Shown: positions 35,292 through 43,948 of the stretch, one piece after another
Layout of the letters: each line of letters opens with the position of its first letter
Numbering within the stretch: the stretch's first letter is position 1
DNA from: Myxococcota bacterium
GTDB lineage: Bacteria > Myxococcota_C > UBA6777
Reading direction: 5' to 3'
Assembly: GCA_023150835.1 (NCBI GenBank)
Contig: JAKLKB010000067.1
Span: 1 to 44,044, forward strand
Length of the DNA: 44,044 nt
Notes under the pieces: generated by a model
What the model was told of the DNA's origin: nothing
Database searches by the model: none
Seen by the model: only the letters and a program-made list of their open reading frames with translations
Position numbers and translations under genes: made by a program

Positions 35292-35951
35292 TTACTTTAC
35301 GAGGTAAAGTAGCGGGAAGAGGAAGATCCAGATGAGGTCGACAAGGTGCCAGTACAAGCCGACATTCTCAACGGGGCTATAGTAGGCTGCACTGAAAGCT
35401 CCTGTGCGGGTTTTGAGATAAATCCACAGCAAGAGCCCGATCCCGACGACAACGTGAAGTGCGTGCATTCCTGTCATCACAAAGTACAAGCCAAAAAAGA
35501 CTTCAGGATTTCCGGGGATATGCGTATAAGCGTAGTATTTTCCGGGGAAGATCCCGAGATGGAATTTGTGGGAATACTCGAAATACTTGACGACACAAAA
35601 GGCGAGCGCAAAACCGATGGTCAAGAGCAGATTGATCTCGGCCCATTTTTTGTTGCTGGTTTGGGCAGCGCGGACAGCGAGCGCCATCGTCAAGCTGCTG
35701 GTGATCAGGAACACGGTGTTGAGGGCACCCATGCTGACATCGAGATGTTCGTGGGCAGCAAGAAAGGTTTTGGGGTAGAGATAACGCAAGGCGATGTAGG
35801 CCATAAACAAGCCACTAAAGAAGAGGATTTCTTGCGCGATGAAGACCCACATCCCCAACTTCGCGGAGGCCGCCTGTTGGGCGGAGGAGTGGAAGTGGTG
35901 ATGGAGATGAGGTGGGTGTTCGGTATGTGCGTGATCGGCGACCTGACTCAT
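35292..35951 (-). CDS. coxC: Cytochrome c oxidase subunit III
   Basis: The 219-residue protein has the normal bacterial form: a His-rich N-terminal tail (about 6-25) and five spans. Signatures are KLGMWVFIAQEILFFSGLFM (about 32-51), FFGLYFVMTGMHALHVVVGI and SPVENVGLYWHLVDLIWIFL. It supports proton uptake and stability of subunit I. GGAGA precedes ATG 35951, and the gene is 21 bp from coxD and about 95 bp from coxA on the same strand. Confidence 0.97.
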   Translation of the reverse strand: MSQVADHAHTEHPPHLHHHFHSSAQQAASAKLGMWVFIAQEILFFSGLFMAYIALRYLYPKTFLAAHEHLDVSMGALNTVFLITSSLTMALAVRAAQTSNKKWAEINLLLTIGFALAFCVVKYFEYSHKFHLGIFPGKYYAYTHIPGNPEVFFGLYFVMTGMHALHVVVGIGLLLWIYLKTRTGAFSAAYYSPVENVGLYWHLVDLIWIFLFPLLYLVK

Positions 35952-36045
35952 AGCATGTCTCCAAGAAGTTGATGGGTTTTGGGGGCCGCATCAGAGATGC
36001 GGTCATTTCGTGTGATTCTTCGATCAGGCGGATCGAAGAAAAGAA

Positions 36046-37782
36046 TCAGTGGCCGCCGCCCAAGCTGTGATCGATTTCTTTGAAGTCGTAAGGGCCGTTG
36101 TACGCGATGGGTTGTTCGTGGAAGTTATGAGGCGAGGGGGGGGTTGCCGCTTTCCACTCCATGCTTTCTCCTGTCCAACGCAGATCGCTGTCGTTGTGGA
36201 CTTTTTTTCCAAAAAACAGCGAGTGCGTGAGATAGAACAGCGTAAAGGTCAACGCCAAGCCCAAGATCATCGAACCGACCGTCGAGATCTGGTGCATACG
36301 GGTGTAGATAGACAGAAGCTCTGGGGAGACTTGATCGTAGGTAAAGTATCGGCGGGGCATACCTTGGCTTCCCATCACAAACTGCGAAAAGAAGGTCAGG
36401 TTAAAGCCGATGAAGACAAAGATCGCCGAGATCCGACCGCACAATTCGTTGTAATGGCGTCCGAACATCTTGGCCCACCAATGGTGGATCGCGGCAAGAA
36501 AGGCCACAAGCGTCCCGCCGACCATGACGTAGTGGAAGTGTGCCACAACGAAGTAGGTGTCGTGGAGATGGACGTCTGTTGCGAGGGTGGCGAGGAAAAG
36601 GCCGGTCAATCCGCCGATGGTGAACAAAAAGATGAACGAAAGCGCGTTAAGCATCGGTGCATTGAATACAATCGAGCCTTTGTAGAGGGTGGCCACCCAG
36701 CTAAAGACCTTGATGGCGGTAGGAACAGCGACAGCAAAGGTGATCATGGAGAACAGCAGCGAAGCAAGGGGGGATTGGCCGCTGACAAACATGTGGTGGC
36801 CCCAGACAAGGAAGCCGATCAGCGCGATGGAAACGCTGGAAGCAGCGATAAATCCGTATCCAAAGATATGCTTGCGCGAATGGACGGAGATGGTTTCGCT
36901 GATCACACCGAAGGCAGGAAGGATCATGATGTACACAGCGGGGTGCGAGTAAAACCAAAAGAAGTGCTGGTACAACACAGGATCACCACCCATCGCAGGA
37001 TCAAAGATGCCGATGCCAAGGGCTCTTTCAAAGATCAGAAGCAGCAAAGTGATCGCCAAAACAGGTGTGGCGAGGATCTGGATCAAAGAAGTGGAATAGA
37101 GGGCCCACAAGAAGAGTGGGATCCGCGTCCAAGTCATCCGAGGGGCGCGCATCTTGTGAACGGTGACAACAAAGTTCACGCCTGTGAGGATAGAGGAGAA
37201 GCCGAGGATGAAGGCCCCAAAAGTCGAGGCGATCACAGCGGTGTTGGTGGAGGTACTGTAGGGAGTGTAAAAGGTCCACCCTGTATCCAAACCGCCCGAT
37301 GCAAGGGTATAAAGAAAGAACAACGCGCCTAGAACATAGATATAGAAGCTAAAGAGGTTTAGGCGCGGAAAAGCGACATCTTTTGCTCCGAGCATGAGGG
37401 GCAAAAAGAAGTTGCCAAAGGTCGCAGGGATGGACGGGATCAAGAACAAGAAGATCATGATCGCGCCGTGAAGCGTGAACAATTGGTTGTAAAGGTCGGC
37501 TGCAGCGAGTTTAAGTTCGGCTGCATTTTTTCCAGAGACAAAATAGGTCAAAAAGTCGGCACCGGGCGTAAAGAGTTCGGTGCGAATCAACAGCGCCAAG
37601 ACGCCGCCAAAAAAGAAAAAGAACAGGACAGAAGCCAGATACATCAGGCCGATACGTTTGTGATCGAGCGTAAAAAGCCACGACATGATCGAGTTGTCGA
37701 CGTTGAGGTAATCTTTTTCTTCTGCATGACCGGTGGCGGATGGGCCTCCACCCGGACGAATCGCATCTGTTGCAGTCGTCAT
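36046..37782 (-). CDS. coxA: Cytochrome c oxidase subunit I, A2 type
   Basis: The 578-residue subunit holds heme a and the heme a3-CuB centre that reduces O2. Ligands are intact: His in [10 protein letters not shown] (low-spin heme), the CuB His and cross-linked Tyr in [14 protein letters not shown] (about 276-290), the His pair in VWGHHMF, and the heme a3 and heme a His pair in [17 protein letters not shown]. The motif is YSHPAVY, not GHPEVY; this Tyr-Ser form marks the A2 class of oxidases, as in caa3 enzymes of Thermus and Rhodothermus. About 12 spans are present. The start at ATG 37782 has GAAAGGTG upstream. It follows coxB by 43 bp. Confidence 0.97.
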   Translation of the reverse strand: MTTATDAIRPGGGPSATGHAEEKDYLNVDNSIMSWLFTLDHKRIGLMYLASVLFFFFFGGVLALLIRTELFTPGADFLTYFVSGKNAAELKLAAADLYNQLFTLHGAIMIFLFLIPSIPATFGNFFLPLMLGAKDVAFPRLNLFSFYIYVLGALFFLYTLASGGLDTGWTFYTPYSTSTNTAVIASTFGAFILGFSSILTGVNFVVTVHKMRAPRMTWTRIPLFLWALYSTSLIQILATPVLAITLLLLIFERALGIGIFDPAMGGDPVLYQHFFWFYSHPAVYIMILPAFGVISETISVHSRKHIFGYGFIAASSVSIALIGFLVWGHHMFVSGQSPLASLLFSMITFAVAVPTAIKVFSWVATLYKGSIVFNAPMLNALSFIFLFTIGGLTGLFLATLATDVHLHDTYFVVAHFHYVMVGGTLVAFLAAIHHWWAKMFGRHYNELCGRISAIFVFIGFNLTFFSQFVMGSQGMPRRYFTYDQVSPELLSIYTRMHQISTVGSMILGLALTFTLFYLTHSLFFGKKVHNDSDLRWTGESMEWKAATPPSPHNFHEQPIAYNGPYDFKEIDHSLGGGH

Positions 37783-37825
37783 GCTTTCACCTTTCTACAT
37801 GATCAAGCAAAAGTCCGAAAAGGAC

Positions 37826-38893
37826 TTACTTCTTTTGAGCGTTATATTTTCCGTTGACGGATTGGATGTACGCAACAAGAGCGCGCAATTGTTTCGCATC
37901 AAGTTGACCTTTAAAGGTCGGCATCGCCGCAGGAAAACCTTTGGCGATTTTACGGTTGGGATATTCGATCGATTCGATGATATAGTCGTCGTCCATTTGG
38001 CCCGATGTTCCGTCGGCAAATTCGATCTTGGCACCATAGCGACCTTTAAACGACGGCCCCAAAACAGCGGTCCCATCGACGGAGTGACAGGTGTTGCATG
38101 TTTTGCTTGTGTAGAGTTCTTGCCCAAGGACATCCAAGGGCTTGTCGCTGCCGGCATCTTTCTCTTTTTCGGCGACCCATTTTTCGTAATGTGCCTGAGA
38201 GAGAACGTAGACTTTTCGCATCATCATCGAGTGCTGTTGGCCGCAGTACTCGGCGCAAAAGAGATTGTAGGGCTTGGAGAGGCTGACGTCGCCCCATTTT
38301 CCGGTCTTTGGATCTTGTTTTCGTGCGGTTTCTTCGGGCCATGTTCCCGTGGCTTGGCGCGCTTCAAACCAAAGAACCGTCGAGCGTTTGGGGATCACGT
38401 CGCGTTTGATCCGAAACTCGGGCAGGTAGAAACTGTGAAGAACATCGTTCGAGGTCATCACAAGTTTGATCGGTTTTTTCTCGGGGACATAGAGATTGGG
38501 CGAAGTGAAGGTGGTGTTGGGGGTGTTGTAAGTGAACTCCCAGCCCCATTTCCACGCACGCACTTGGATCTCCATCGCGTTGGCGGGGGGGACGTTGAGG
38601 GTGACCCACGCTTTGAATCCCCAAAAGAAGATCACAGCGAGCAAAACAGTCGGGATAGCGGTCCACCAGAGTTCAAGCGTGTTGCTGTGGGCGATAGGGC
38701 TGGTGCGTTGATCTGCGCTTTTTCGGCGATATCTCAGAGAGAAGTACACCATCGCAGCGATGATGCCGACAAAAAAGATCACAGACAGGTAATAGATAAA
38801 ATAGAAGACATTGTCGAGTTCTACTGCAACGTCCGAAGCCTGACGCGGCATCCAAAAGGTTGCAGTTGCGATGAGATGGTTGAGAGCGTTCAC
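37826..38893 (-). CDS. coxB: Cytochrome c oxidase subunit II with cytochrome c domain
   Basis: The 355-residue subunit has two spans (about 20-85), a cupredoxin domain with the CuA site CAEYCGQQHSMM (about 215-226) plus the His in VLHSFYLPEF, and a C-terminal cytochrome c domain with CNTCHSVDGTAVLGPS (about 265-280) and a distal Met in PAAMPTFKG. This is the caa3 form, in which the heme c passes electrons to CuA. The start was set at GTG 38893: GGAG lies eight bases upstream and its GTGA overlaps the sco1 stop codon, showing translational coupling. A longer frame from 38935 is possible but unlikely. Confidence 0.96.
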   Translation of the reverse strand: MNALNHLIATATFWMPRQASDVAVELDNVFYFIYYLSVIFFVGIIAAMVYFSLRYRRKSADQRTSPIAHSNTLELWWTAIPTVLLAVIFFWGFKAWVTLNVPPANAMEIQVRAWKWGWEFTYNTPNTTFTSPNLYVPEKKPIKLVMTSNDVLHSFYLPEFRIKRDVIPKRSTVLWFEARQATGTWPEETARKQDPKTGKWGDVSLSKPYNLFCAEYCGQQHSMMMRKVYVLSQAHYEKWVAEKEKDAGSDKPLDVLGQELYTSKTCNTCHSVDGTAVLGPSFKGRYGAKIEFADGTSGQMDDDYIIESIEYPNRKIAKGFPAAMPTFKGQLDAKQLRALVAYIQSVNGKYNAQKK

Positions 38894-39765
38894 GTCGCAT
38901 TCTCCACTTCTTTGCGTTGACGTTCGCGGATCCACAGGGTGGCCAAAAACAAGGCCAAAGCGAGCAAGGTCAAGATGCCTCCAAGCCGAACCAACCCAAA
39001 AGCAAACGTCGTGTATTTTCCGCTTGAGTCATCGTACATAAAACAGCTCATGATGAGCTGATCGAGGTACGATCCGATTTTGCCTTGTGAGGCTTCGATC
39101 AACGAAAATTTCAGATCGTTTGGTGTGTAGGCGACTTTTTGGCGGTACGTCGAGAGGTTGAGGTATTTCGAGATCTTTCCGTTGGGTGTGAGGACAAAGA
39201 TCACAGCCGGATGTGCGTACTGCTGATTTCGCGGGATGTATTTGTAGCCGAAGCCAAGGCTCTTTGCAAGACTGCGGATATCGGCATCTTTCCCCACCAT
39301 AAAAGTCCATTCGATGTGTTGTGGGGCGAGAGACTTGAGGTAGGCGGCGCGTTTTTTTGCAGCGAGATCAGCTGTTTCTTTGGGGTTGATGCTGATGGTC
39401 ACGATGCGTGTTTTTTGTAGGATCGAAGCCTCGGTGTGTTGGAGTCCATGAACGAGGCCATTGAGTTGCATCGTGCAGAGCATCGGGCAATTGTAGTAGT
39501 TGAGCGTGAGGATGACAGGGCGTCCGTCGCGAAAAAAATCGCGTAGTGGGCGGGACTTGCCTTCGTGATCTTGGAAGATGCGTTCGAGGTTGATCGATTG
39601 CCCGAGCATTTGTCGGACATCGACTCCGCTGAGTTCGGTGGGTTTTTGAGAAGAGACTGCATCTGCGGGTGGCTTTTTATCAGACGAAGAAGCCGACGCA
39701 AGGAAAGGCAGATTTCCCGCGAGCACCAACAATCCGATCCATGCGCCAAAGACAACAATACGCAT
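38890..39765 (-). CDS. sco1: SCO1/SenC copper chaperone
   Basis: The 291-residue protein has an N-terminal signal or anchor (RIVVFGAWIGLLVLAGNLPF), a thioredoxin-like SCO domain (about 50-240) with the copper motif YYNCPMLC (CxxxC, about 89-96) and a distal His in QYAHPAVIF (about 183), and a C-terminal span (GGILTLLALALFLATLWI). SCO proteins deliver copper to the CuA site of subunit II, which is the next gene. The start at ATG 39765 has AAGGA five bases upstream; ATGs at 39789 and 39840 lack one. It overlaps coxB by four bases. Confidence 0.95.
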   Translation of the reverse strand: MRIVVFGAWIGLLVLAGNLPFLASASSSDKKPPADAVSSQKPTELSGVDVRQMLGQSINLERIFQDHEGKSRPLRDFFRDGRPVILTLNYYNCPMLCTMQLNGLVHGLQHTEASILQKTRIVTISINPKETADLAAKKRAAYLKSLAPQHIEWTFMVGKDADIRSLAKSLGFGYKYIPRNQQYAHPAVIFVLTPNGKISKYLNLSTYRQKVAYTPNDLKFSLIEASQGKIGSYLDQLIMSCFMYDDSSGKYTTFAFGLVRLGGILTLLALALFLATLWIRERQRKEVENAT

Positions 39766-39785
39766 CGTTTCCTTCCACGGTGAAA

Positions 39786-39817
39786 GCATCCGCAAAACAG
39801 AACGTGCGTGCGGATGC
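39786..39817 (-). promoter_or_regulatory. Hairpin in the sco1-cox leader
   Basis: GCATCCGC (39786-39793) and GCGGATGC (39810-39817) form a perfect 8-bp stem with a 16-base loop, 20 bp upstream of the sco1 start. It may regulate the sco1-cox part of the cluster in the leader RNA, or mark the end of an upstream transcript, though no T run follows. The region 39818-40000 otherwise shows nothing recognised. Confidence 0.4.
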
Positions 39818-40000
39818 TGTGGTATCCCCCCAAACAACACAAAACAGGCTGGGGTTGCAGTCCGACAGACTACACTGTTTTATGTTTCAAACAAAAGGAG
39901 CCAGCACGGAAGTGATGGAGTATCGAGGCTTGAGAGGCGTATCGCCATCTCAAAGAGCGAGGTGTCCTTGTCGTGCGAGAAAGCGTAGACAAAAACAACG

Positions 40001-41203
40001 CTATTTTTTCAAAGACACCAGAAACTTGGCGATATCCCATCGGGTATTTTCGGGGATATGGGTATAGCCCACCATGCCGGAGGCTTTGTTGGGGGAGCCG
40101 TTGGAGAGGACTTTGTAGATATCACCAAGGCTGTTGCCGTATTTGTAGTTCGCAAGCACAAAGTTGGCGGGTTTGACGGGCAAAGCGGCGGCAGCGGCTC
40201 CGTCGCCTTTGCCTTCATTGCCGTGACAAGTCCAACAAGCATTCGCTTGGTAGGCTTGTTTCCCGCGTGCGATGGCGGCGGTATCTACGGCAGGGGCTTG
40301 GGGGCGAGGGGCAGGGGCTTGAGCGCGAGCAGCGGGCCGAGGCGCGGGGCTTGGCGCTTTTGGTGCAACAGGTGCAGCGGAGGCTTTCAACGAAAAGACG
40401 TACTTGGCAAGCGACCAGCGATCATTTTCGGGGATATGGGTATAAGCCACCATGCCAGAGGCTTTGTTGGGAGAGCCGTTGGAAAGGACTTTGAAGATAT
40501 CGCCTAGGTTGCCGCCGTATTTGTAGTTACCGAGTGCGAAATTCGCGGGTTTGACGGGCAAAGCGGCAGCAGCGGCTCCGTCGCCTTTGCCTTCGTTGCC
40601 ATGACAAGTCCAACAAGCATTCGCTTGGTAAAGTTTTTTGCCCGCAGCGATGGAAGCTGCGTCGATCTGGGGAGCGGGTGGAGGGATATCGCGACGAAGG
40701 GTGGGAGCAGCTTTGGGAGCTTCGCGGCGAGCGGTGGGGGCAGCTTTGGGAGCCTCACGACGAGCGACAGGGGCAGGAGCCTCGCGGCGGGGCGTGGGAG
40801 CGGAAGCCTCTTGCGTGGGAGAGAATGTCTTGAAGTATTGGGGATGTTTGATCAGGTATTGGATCCCCTGTTCGATGGGAGCGACATCATAGGTGACGTT
40901 TTGGGTACGGCCTTGGATCTCGACGCTTGCGGAGACTTGTCCGCCTTTTTGGGCGAGAGCCTGATCTTTTTGGCGGAAGGCAACGGAATCTGCGCGGATG
41001 GATGTCTCTTTTTCAAGGATATCCCTTGTCGTCCAAAAGCCGAGTATTTGTGTCGCAGCGACCATCGCGCCGACGATGGCGACGCTCAGGAACGTTAAAA
41101 AAGCCCCCAAACCAGCCGTATAGGGCTTGTCGTCTTCGAAGCCTTGGAGGTCGGCGGCGTGGGTGGATTCTTGTTTGGATTTGTCTTTCTCGTGGGTACT
41201 CAC
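40001..41203 (-). CDS. Di-heme cytochrome c with two near-identical domains
   Basis: The 400-residue protein has one N-terminal anchor (AGLGAFLTFLSVAIVGAMVA, about 31-50), a short soluble segment (about 60-130), an Ala/Pro/Arg-rich linker (about 135-180), a first cytochrome domain with CWTCHGNEGKGDG (about 199-211), a second Ala/Pro linker, and a second domain with the same motif (about 324-336). The two domains differ at few residues and match the one on CoxD. It sits between actF and sco1 and should pass electrons from alternative complex III to caa3. The start was set at GTG 41203 with GAGG eight bases upstream; the frame from 41254 begins right at a hairpin. Confidence 0.9.
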   Translation of the reverse strand: MSTHEKDKSKQESTHAADLQGFEDDKPYTAGLGAFLTFLSVAIVGAMVAATQILGFWTTRDILEKETSIRADSVAFRQKDQALAQKGGQVSASVEIQGRTQNVTYDVAPIEQGIQYLIKHPQYFKTFSPTQEASAPTPRREAPAPVARREAPKAAPTARREAPKAAPTLRRDIPPPAPQIDAASIAAGKKLYQANACWTCHGNEGKGDGAAAAALPVKPANFALGNYKYGGNLGDIFKVLSNGSPNKASGMVAYTHIPENDRWSLAKYVFSLKASAAPVAPKAPSPAPRPAARAQAPAPRPQAPAVDTAAIARGKQAYQANACWTCHGNEGKGDGAAAAALPVKPANFVLANYKYGNSLGDIYKVLSNGSPNKASGMVGYTHIPENTRWDIAKFLVSLKK

Positions 41204-41254
41204 GGTTTCTGCCTCGATCGCTGATGTAGGGGGTAAAGAGCCTGTACGCAGCAC

Positions 41255-41280
41255 GAGGCGACCGCCGAAACGGTCGCCTC
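41255..41280. terminator. 10-bp hairpin between actF and the di-heme gene
   Basis: GAGGCGACCG (41255-41264) and CGGTCGCCTC (41271-41280) pair perfectly around a 6-base loop. It lies between the actF stop (41380) and the cytochrome start (41203). No T run follows on the minus strand, so it is more likely an attenuator or mRNA processing/stability hairpin than a full terminator. Confidence 0.4.
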
Positions 41281-41379
41281 TTAATGTTGCGCATTCCCTT
41301 GATTTTTGGGGGGACGTGGATTGTACAAGCAGTTCAAACCACCGTCACTCTAGGAGATACGATGATTTGAGGACTTTGC

Positions 41380-42663
41380 TTAAACGTTCTCAAAAGCCAA
41401 GGATTCCTTGAGTCGGGGATCTTTGGCAGGGATCAAGTTGTTTTCGCCTGCCCAACGGAGTACGCTGGCGATGAAAAGCCCGCCGATACCGACAAAGTTG
41501 GCGAGAACAGGCAAGAGATGCAGCACGGAGAAATGAAACTCTTTGTGCATCGCGTGGCCGATCTGGTGGTACACAGAAGGCATGATCAACCAGTAGAGAT
41601 CGACGGCGTGGAGAACGAGCATCCAAACACAAGCGAACATCAGGGCTGTGGCATTGCGCTTGATGTGTCTGGACATCAAGAAAAAGAACGGAAGCACAAA
41701 GTGGCCAAACACGAGCAGTCCTGTCAAGCCACCCCAATTTTTGAGACGATCCGCGTACCACGTCGTTTCTTCGGGGATATTTCCATACCACTGAAGGAAG
41801 TATTGGGAAAAGCCGATATAGCTCCAAAAGACCACGAAGCCAAACAACAGCTTGCCGATATCTTGGTAGTGCTCATCTGTGATCAGATCACCGAGAAGCC
41901 CGGTACGACGGAGTCCGTGACCAAACAGCGCAAGCGTCGAGTAGATGGCGATGAGGGCACCCGCAAAGAAGTAAACGCCGAAAATGGTCGAGAACCAGTG
42001 CGGAGCGAGCGACATAATCCAGTCGAAAGAGGCGAAGGTCACGGTCATCGCGAACAGAACGATCCCTACAGGGCTGAGGCCGCGTTGTTGATGCGAAAGA
42101 GCGACGTCGCCTGTGGTGTCTTGAGCGATCGAACGCTTGAGGTAGAACCAGCTCAGCCCGTACCATACGACAAAATAGAAGACCACACGGATCAAGAAGA
42201 AGTTGACATTCAGGTAGGGGGCTTTGGCTTTCAAGAAGACGTCTTTGGGATCGGGATGAACCCACTCATGAAAGAGTGAAGGCAAGCCGATCAGGATCGG
42301 GATAAACAGCAAAGCCATCAACGGCAAGACGATCCCGCCCACACGCAAGTACAGGCCACCCATCACAAACTCTGCAAGGCGGCGAACGACCGTACTCCAT
42401 GCTGCACGCGTGGCGTGGTGAACCAGCACAAAAAACATCCCGCCCAAGATGATGGACAAGAAGAACAAGAAAGCGAACATATACGAGCCATAATAAACAG
42501 CGATGGTTTTTTTGTCGAACATCAGAGCCGACAAAGCACCCACCGCAAGGCCACCAAGCCCCGCAAACAGGGCCAGATCCGCAAACCGACGCCACGGGTG
42601 GTTTGCAGGCAACGTAATCTTTTCAGGAGCAAGGGGGAGTTCAGACGTGTGATGACCGCTCAC
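41380..42663 (-). CDS. actF: Alternative complex III subunit ActF (NrfD-like)
   Basis: The 427-residue integral membrane protein has about ten spans and resembles quinone-binding ActF/ActC subunits (NrfD superfamily): SIILGGMFFVLVHHATRAAW (about 75-94), FASFDWIMSLAPHWFSTIFG, and YGNIPEETTWYADRLKNWGG, all well conserved among ActF proteins. It should lie in the membrane part of the quinol:cytochrome c oxidoreductase. The start is GTG 42663, whose GTGA overlaps the actE stop codon (42660-42662); a frame to 42738 would overlap more and has no ribosome binding site. Confidence 0.93.
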   Translation of the reverse strand: MSGHHTSELPLAPEKITLPANHPWRRFADLALFAGLGGLAVGALSALMFDKKTIAVYYGSYMFAFLFFLSIILGGMFFVLVHHATRAAWSTVVRRLAEFVMGGLYLRVGGIVLPLMALLFIPILIGLPSLFHEWVHPDPKDVFLKAKAPYLNVNFFLIRVVFYFVVWYGLSWFYLKRSIAQDTTGDVALSHQQRGLSPVGIVLFAMTVTFASFDWIMSLAPHWFSTIFGVYFFAGALIAIYSTLALFGHGLRRTGLLGDLITDEHYQDIGKLLFGFVVFWSYIGFSQYFLQWYGNIPEETTWYADRLKNWGGLTGLLVFGHFVLPFFFLMSRHIKRNATALMFACVWMLVLHAVDLYWLIMPSVYHQIGHAMHKEFHFSVLHLLPVLANFVGIGGLFIASVLRWAGENNLIPAKDPRLKESLAFENV

Positions 42664-43340
42664 TTGCGCTCTCCTTTCTGTGCAACGCCCGGGAGGCGAG
42701 TCAATTGTAGAGCGCGGACATAGGCCACAATCGCCCAACGATCGAGGGTTTCGACTTGTGAGGCAAACGAGGGCATGGTACGCACGCCTTTTGCCATCGC
42801 TTCGTAGATCTGGCCCGGCGCCATCTTGCGAACGTAATCGGAATGAAGATTCTGAGGAACAAGGCCATTCGAGTACTTCGTCACGATGCCCTTGCCATCG
42901 CCGCTATAGCCATGACAAGGCGTGCAATAGATATTGAACTGCTCTTGGCCACGAGCGAGCAGCGCAGCATCCAACTTGAGCGTATGGCCGGGAGCATAAC
43001 CAAGCCGTTTCATCACGGCGGTCGATTCGGCTTTTTTGTCGATGGTGGGAACGGCATCAACATAGCTGCCGTCGGTTTTTTTTCCGTGGTGCCAAGCGCT
43101 GTCGCCTCGCGTCCAACCACGGGCGACTGTGCCGTCGACCAAGGGGCGCATCCCACGGGCATCTTGGAAAAAGAGATTTTCTTCTTGGGCATCAATGCGC
43201 TTTTGGCTGTCCATATTCCAGTTTGGGTGGATCGGCGGATTCGAGGACATCTGCCCACGACATCCGCTCAACAGCAAGCTGGTACACAGCAGACCGGCGC
43301 AAGAAATAGGCACAAACCAGCGTGAAAACAGGGACATCAT
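42660..43340 (-). CDS. actE: Alternative complex III subunit ActE, cytochrome c
   Basis: The 226-residue lipoprotein has a signal peptide ending LLLSGC (Cys27) and one heme c motif, CTPCHGYSGDGKG (about 141-153), with a distal Met in VRTMPSFASQV. The segment SSNPPIHPNWNMDSQKRIDA (about 32-51) and FFQDARGMRPLVDGTVARG are typical of ActE. It takes electrons in the periplasm and is anchored by lipid. GGAGAAG precedes ATG 43340. It overlaps actF by four bases and follows actD by 17. Confidence 0.95.
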   Translation of the reverse strand: MMSLFSRWFVPISCAGLLCTSLLLSGCRGQMSSNPPIHPNWNMDSQKRIDAQEENLFFQDARGMRPLVDGTVARGWTRGDSAWHHGKKTDGSYVDAVPTIDKKAESTAVMKRLGYAPGHTLKLDAALLARGQEQFNIYCTPCHGYSGDGKGIVTKYSNGLVPQNLHSDYVRKMAPGQIYEAMAKGVRTMPSFASQVETLDRWAIVAYVRALQLTRLPGVAQKGERK

Positions 43341-43357
43341 TGAACTTCTCCGGTCGC

Positions 43358-43909
43358 TTAAAGCTCGATCATCTCGGTGTGTTTGGCACCGATCTTTTTC
43401 AAGAACGCGGTAGTTTTTTCGGGATCAAACTGCGGATCGACGGCTTCGATCGAGATAAAGAACTTGTCATCGCTTGCTCGCTCAAATCGAGCGGACTTGA
43501 ACAACGGGTGATAGTGCATCGGGAGTTTGTTGAGGGCCAACATCCCGCCGATCGCACCGACCGCACCGAAGAGTACGCCAAGTTCGAAAGTCACAGGCAC
43601 AAAAGCTTGCCAGCTAAAGAGGGGCTTTGCGCTGATCACTAGGGGATAATCGACCACGCTCGTCCACCACTGCATCAACATCCCAAGCGCTGCCCCCGTC
43701 ATACCGCACACCAGAGCGATCCAAGGGACTTTGGAGGCAGGGATGCCCATCGCCTTTTCCAACCCGTGAACGGGGAAAGGAGTGTGCGCGTCCCACTTGC
43801 GAAAGCCCGCATCACGGACTTCTTCGCAAGCGTGATAGAGTTCGGCAGTCGAATCAAATTCGGCCAAGACACCGAACCATTTTTGTTGTTCTTCCTTTTG
43901 CCACTTCAT
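43358..43909 (-). CDS. actD: Alternative complex III subunit ActD (DUF3341)
   Basis: The 183-residue membrane protein matches ActD: FGVLAEFDSTAELYHACEEV (about 10-29), RDAGFRKWDAHTPFPVHGLE (about 30-49), then two spans (WIALVCGMTGAALGMLMQWW and FELGVLFGAVGAIGGMLAL) and LPMHYHPLFKSARFERASDD. The start was set at ATG 43909 where homology begins; no strong ribosome binding site was found, and the frame stays open to 44023 through repeat-like sequence. It should be downstream of actC, whose end may lie at the window edge. Confidence 0.93.
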   Translation of the reverse strand: MKWQKEEQQKWFGVLAEFDSTAELYHACEEVRDAGFRKWDAHTPFPVHGLEKAMGIPASKVPWIALVCGMTGAALGMLMQWWTSVVDYPLVISAKPLFSWQAFVPVTFELGVLFGAVGAIGGMLALNKLPMHYHPLFKSARFERASDDKFFISIEAVDPQFDPEKTTAFLKKIGAKHTEMIEL

Positions 43910-43928
43910 CGTTTTTAAGGCGCGGAGA

Positions 43929-43948
43929 CCCCCTTCTTTAGAGGGGGG
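43929..43948. repeat. Short CCCCC/GGGGG hairpin between actC and actD
   Basis: CCCCCTTCT and AGAGGGGG form an imperfect stem (one bulge) at 43929-43947, upstream of the actD start. Similar C/G-run sequences occur in intergenic DNA at 11500-11770. Confidence 0.35.

Noticed and set aside
36049-37332. 427-codon plus-strand frame
   Set aside because: It is antisense to coxA, whose ligands are all intact; its composition is a shadow of membrane protein codons.
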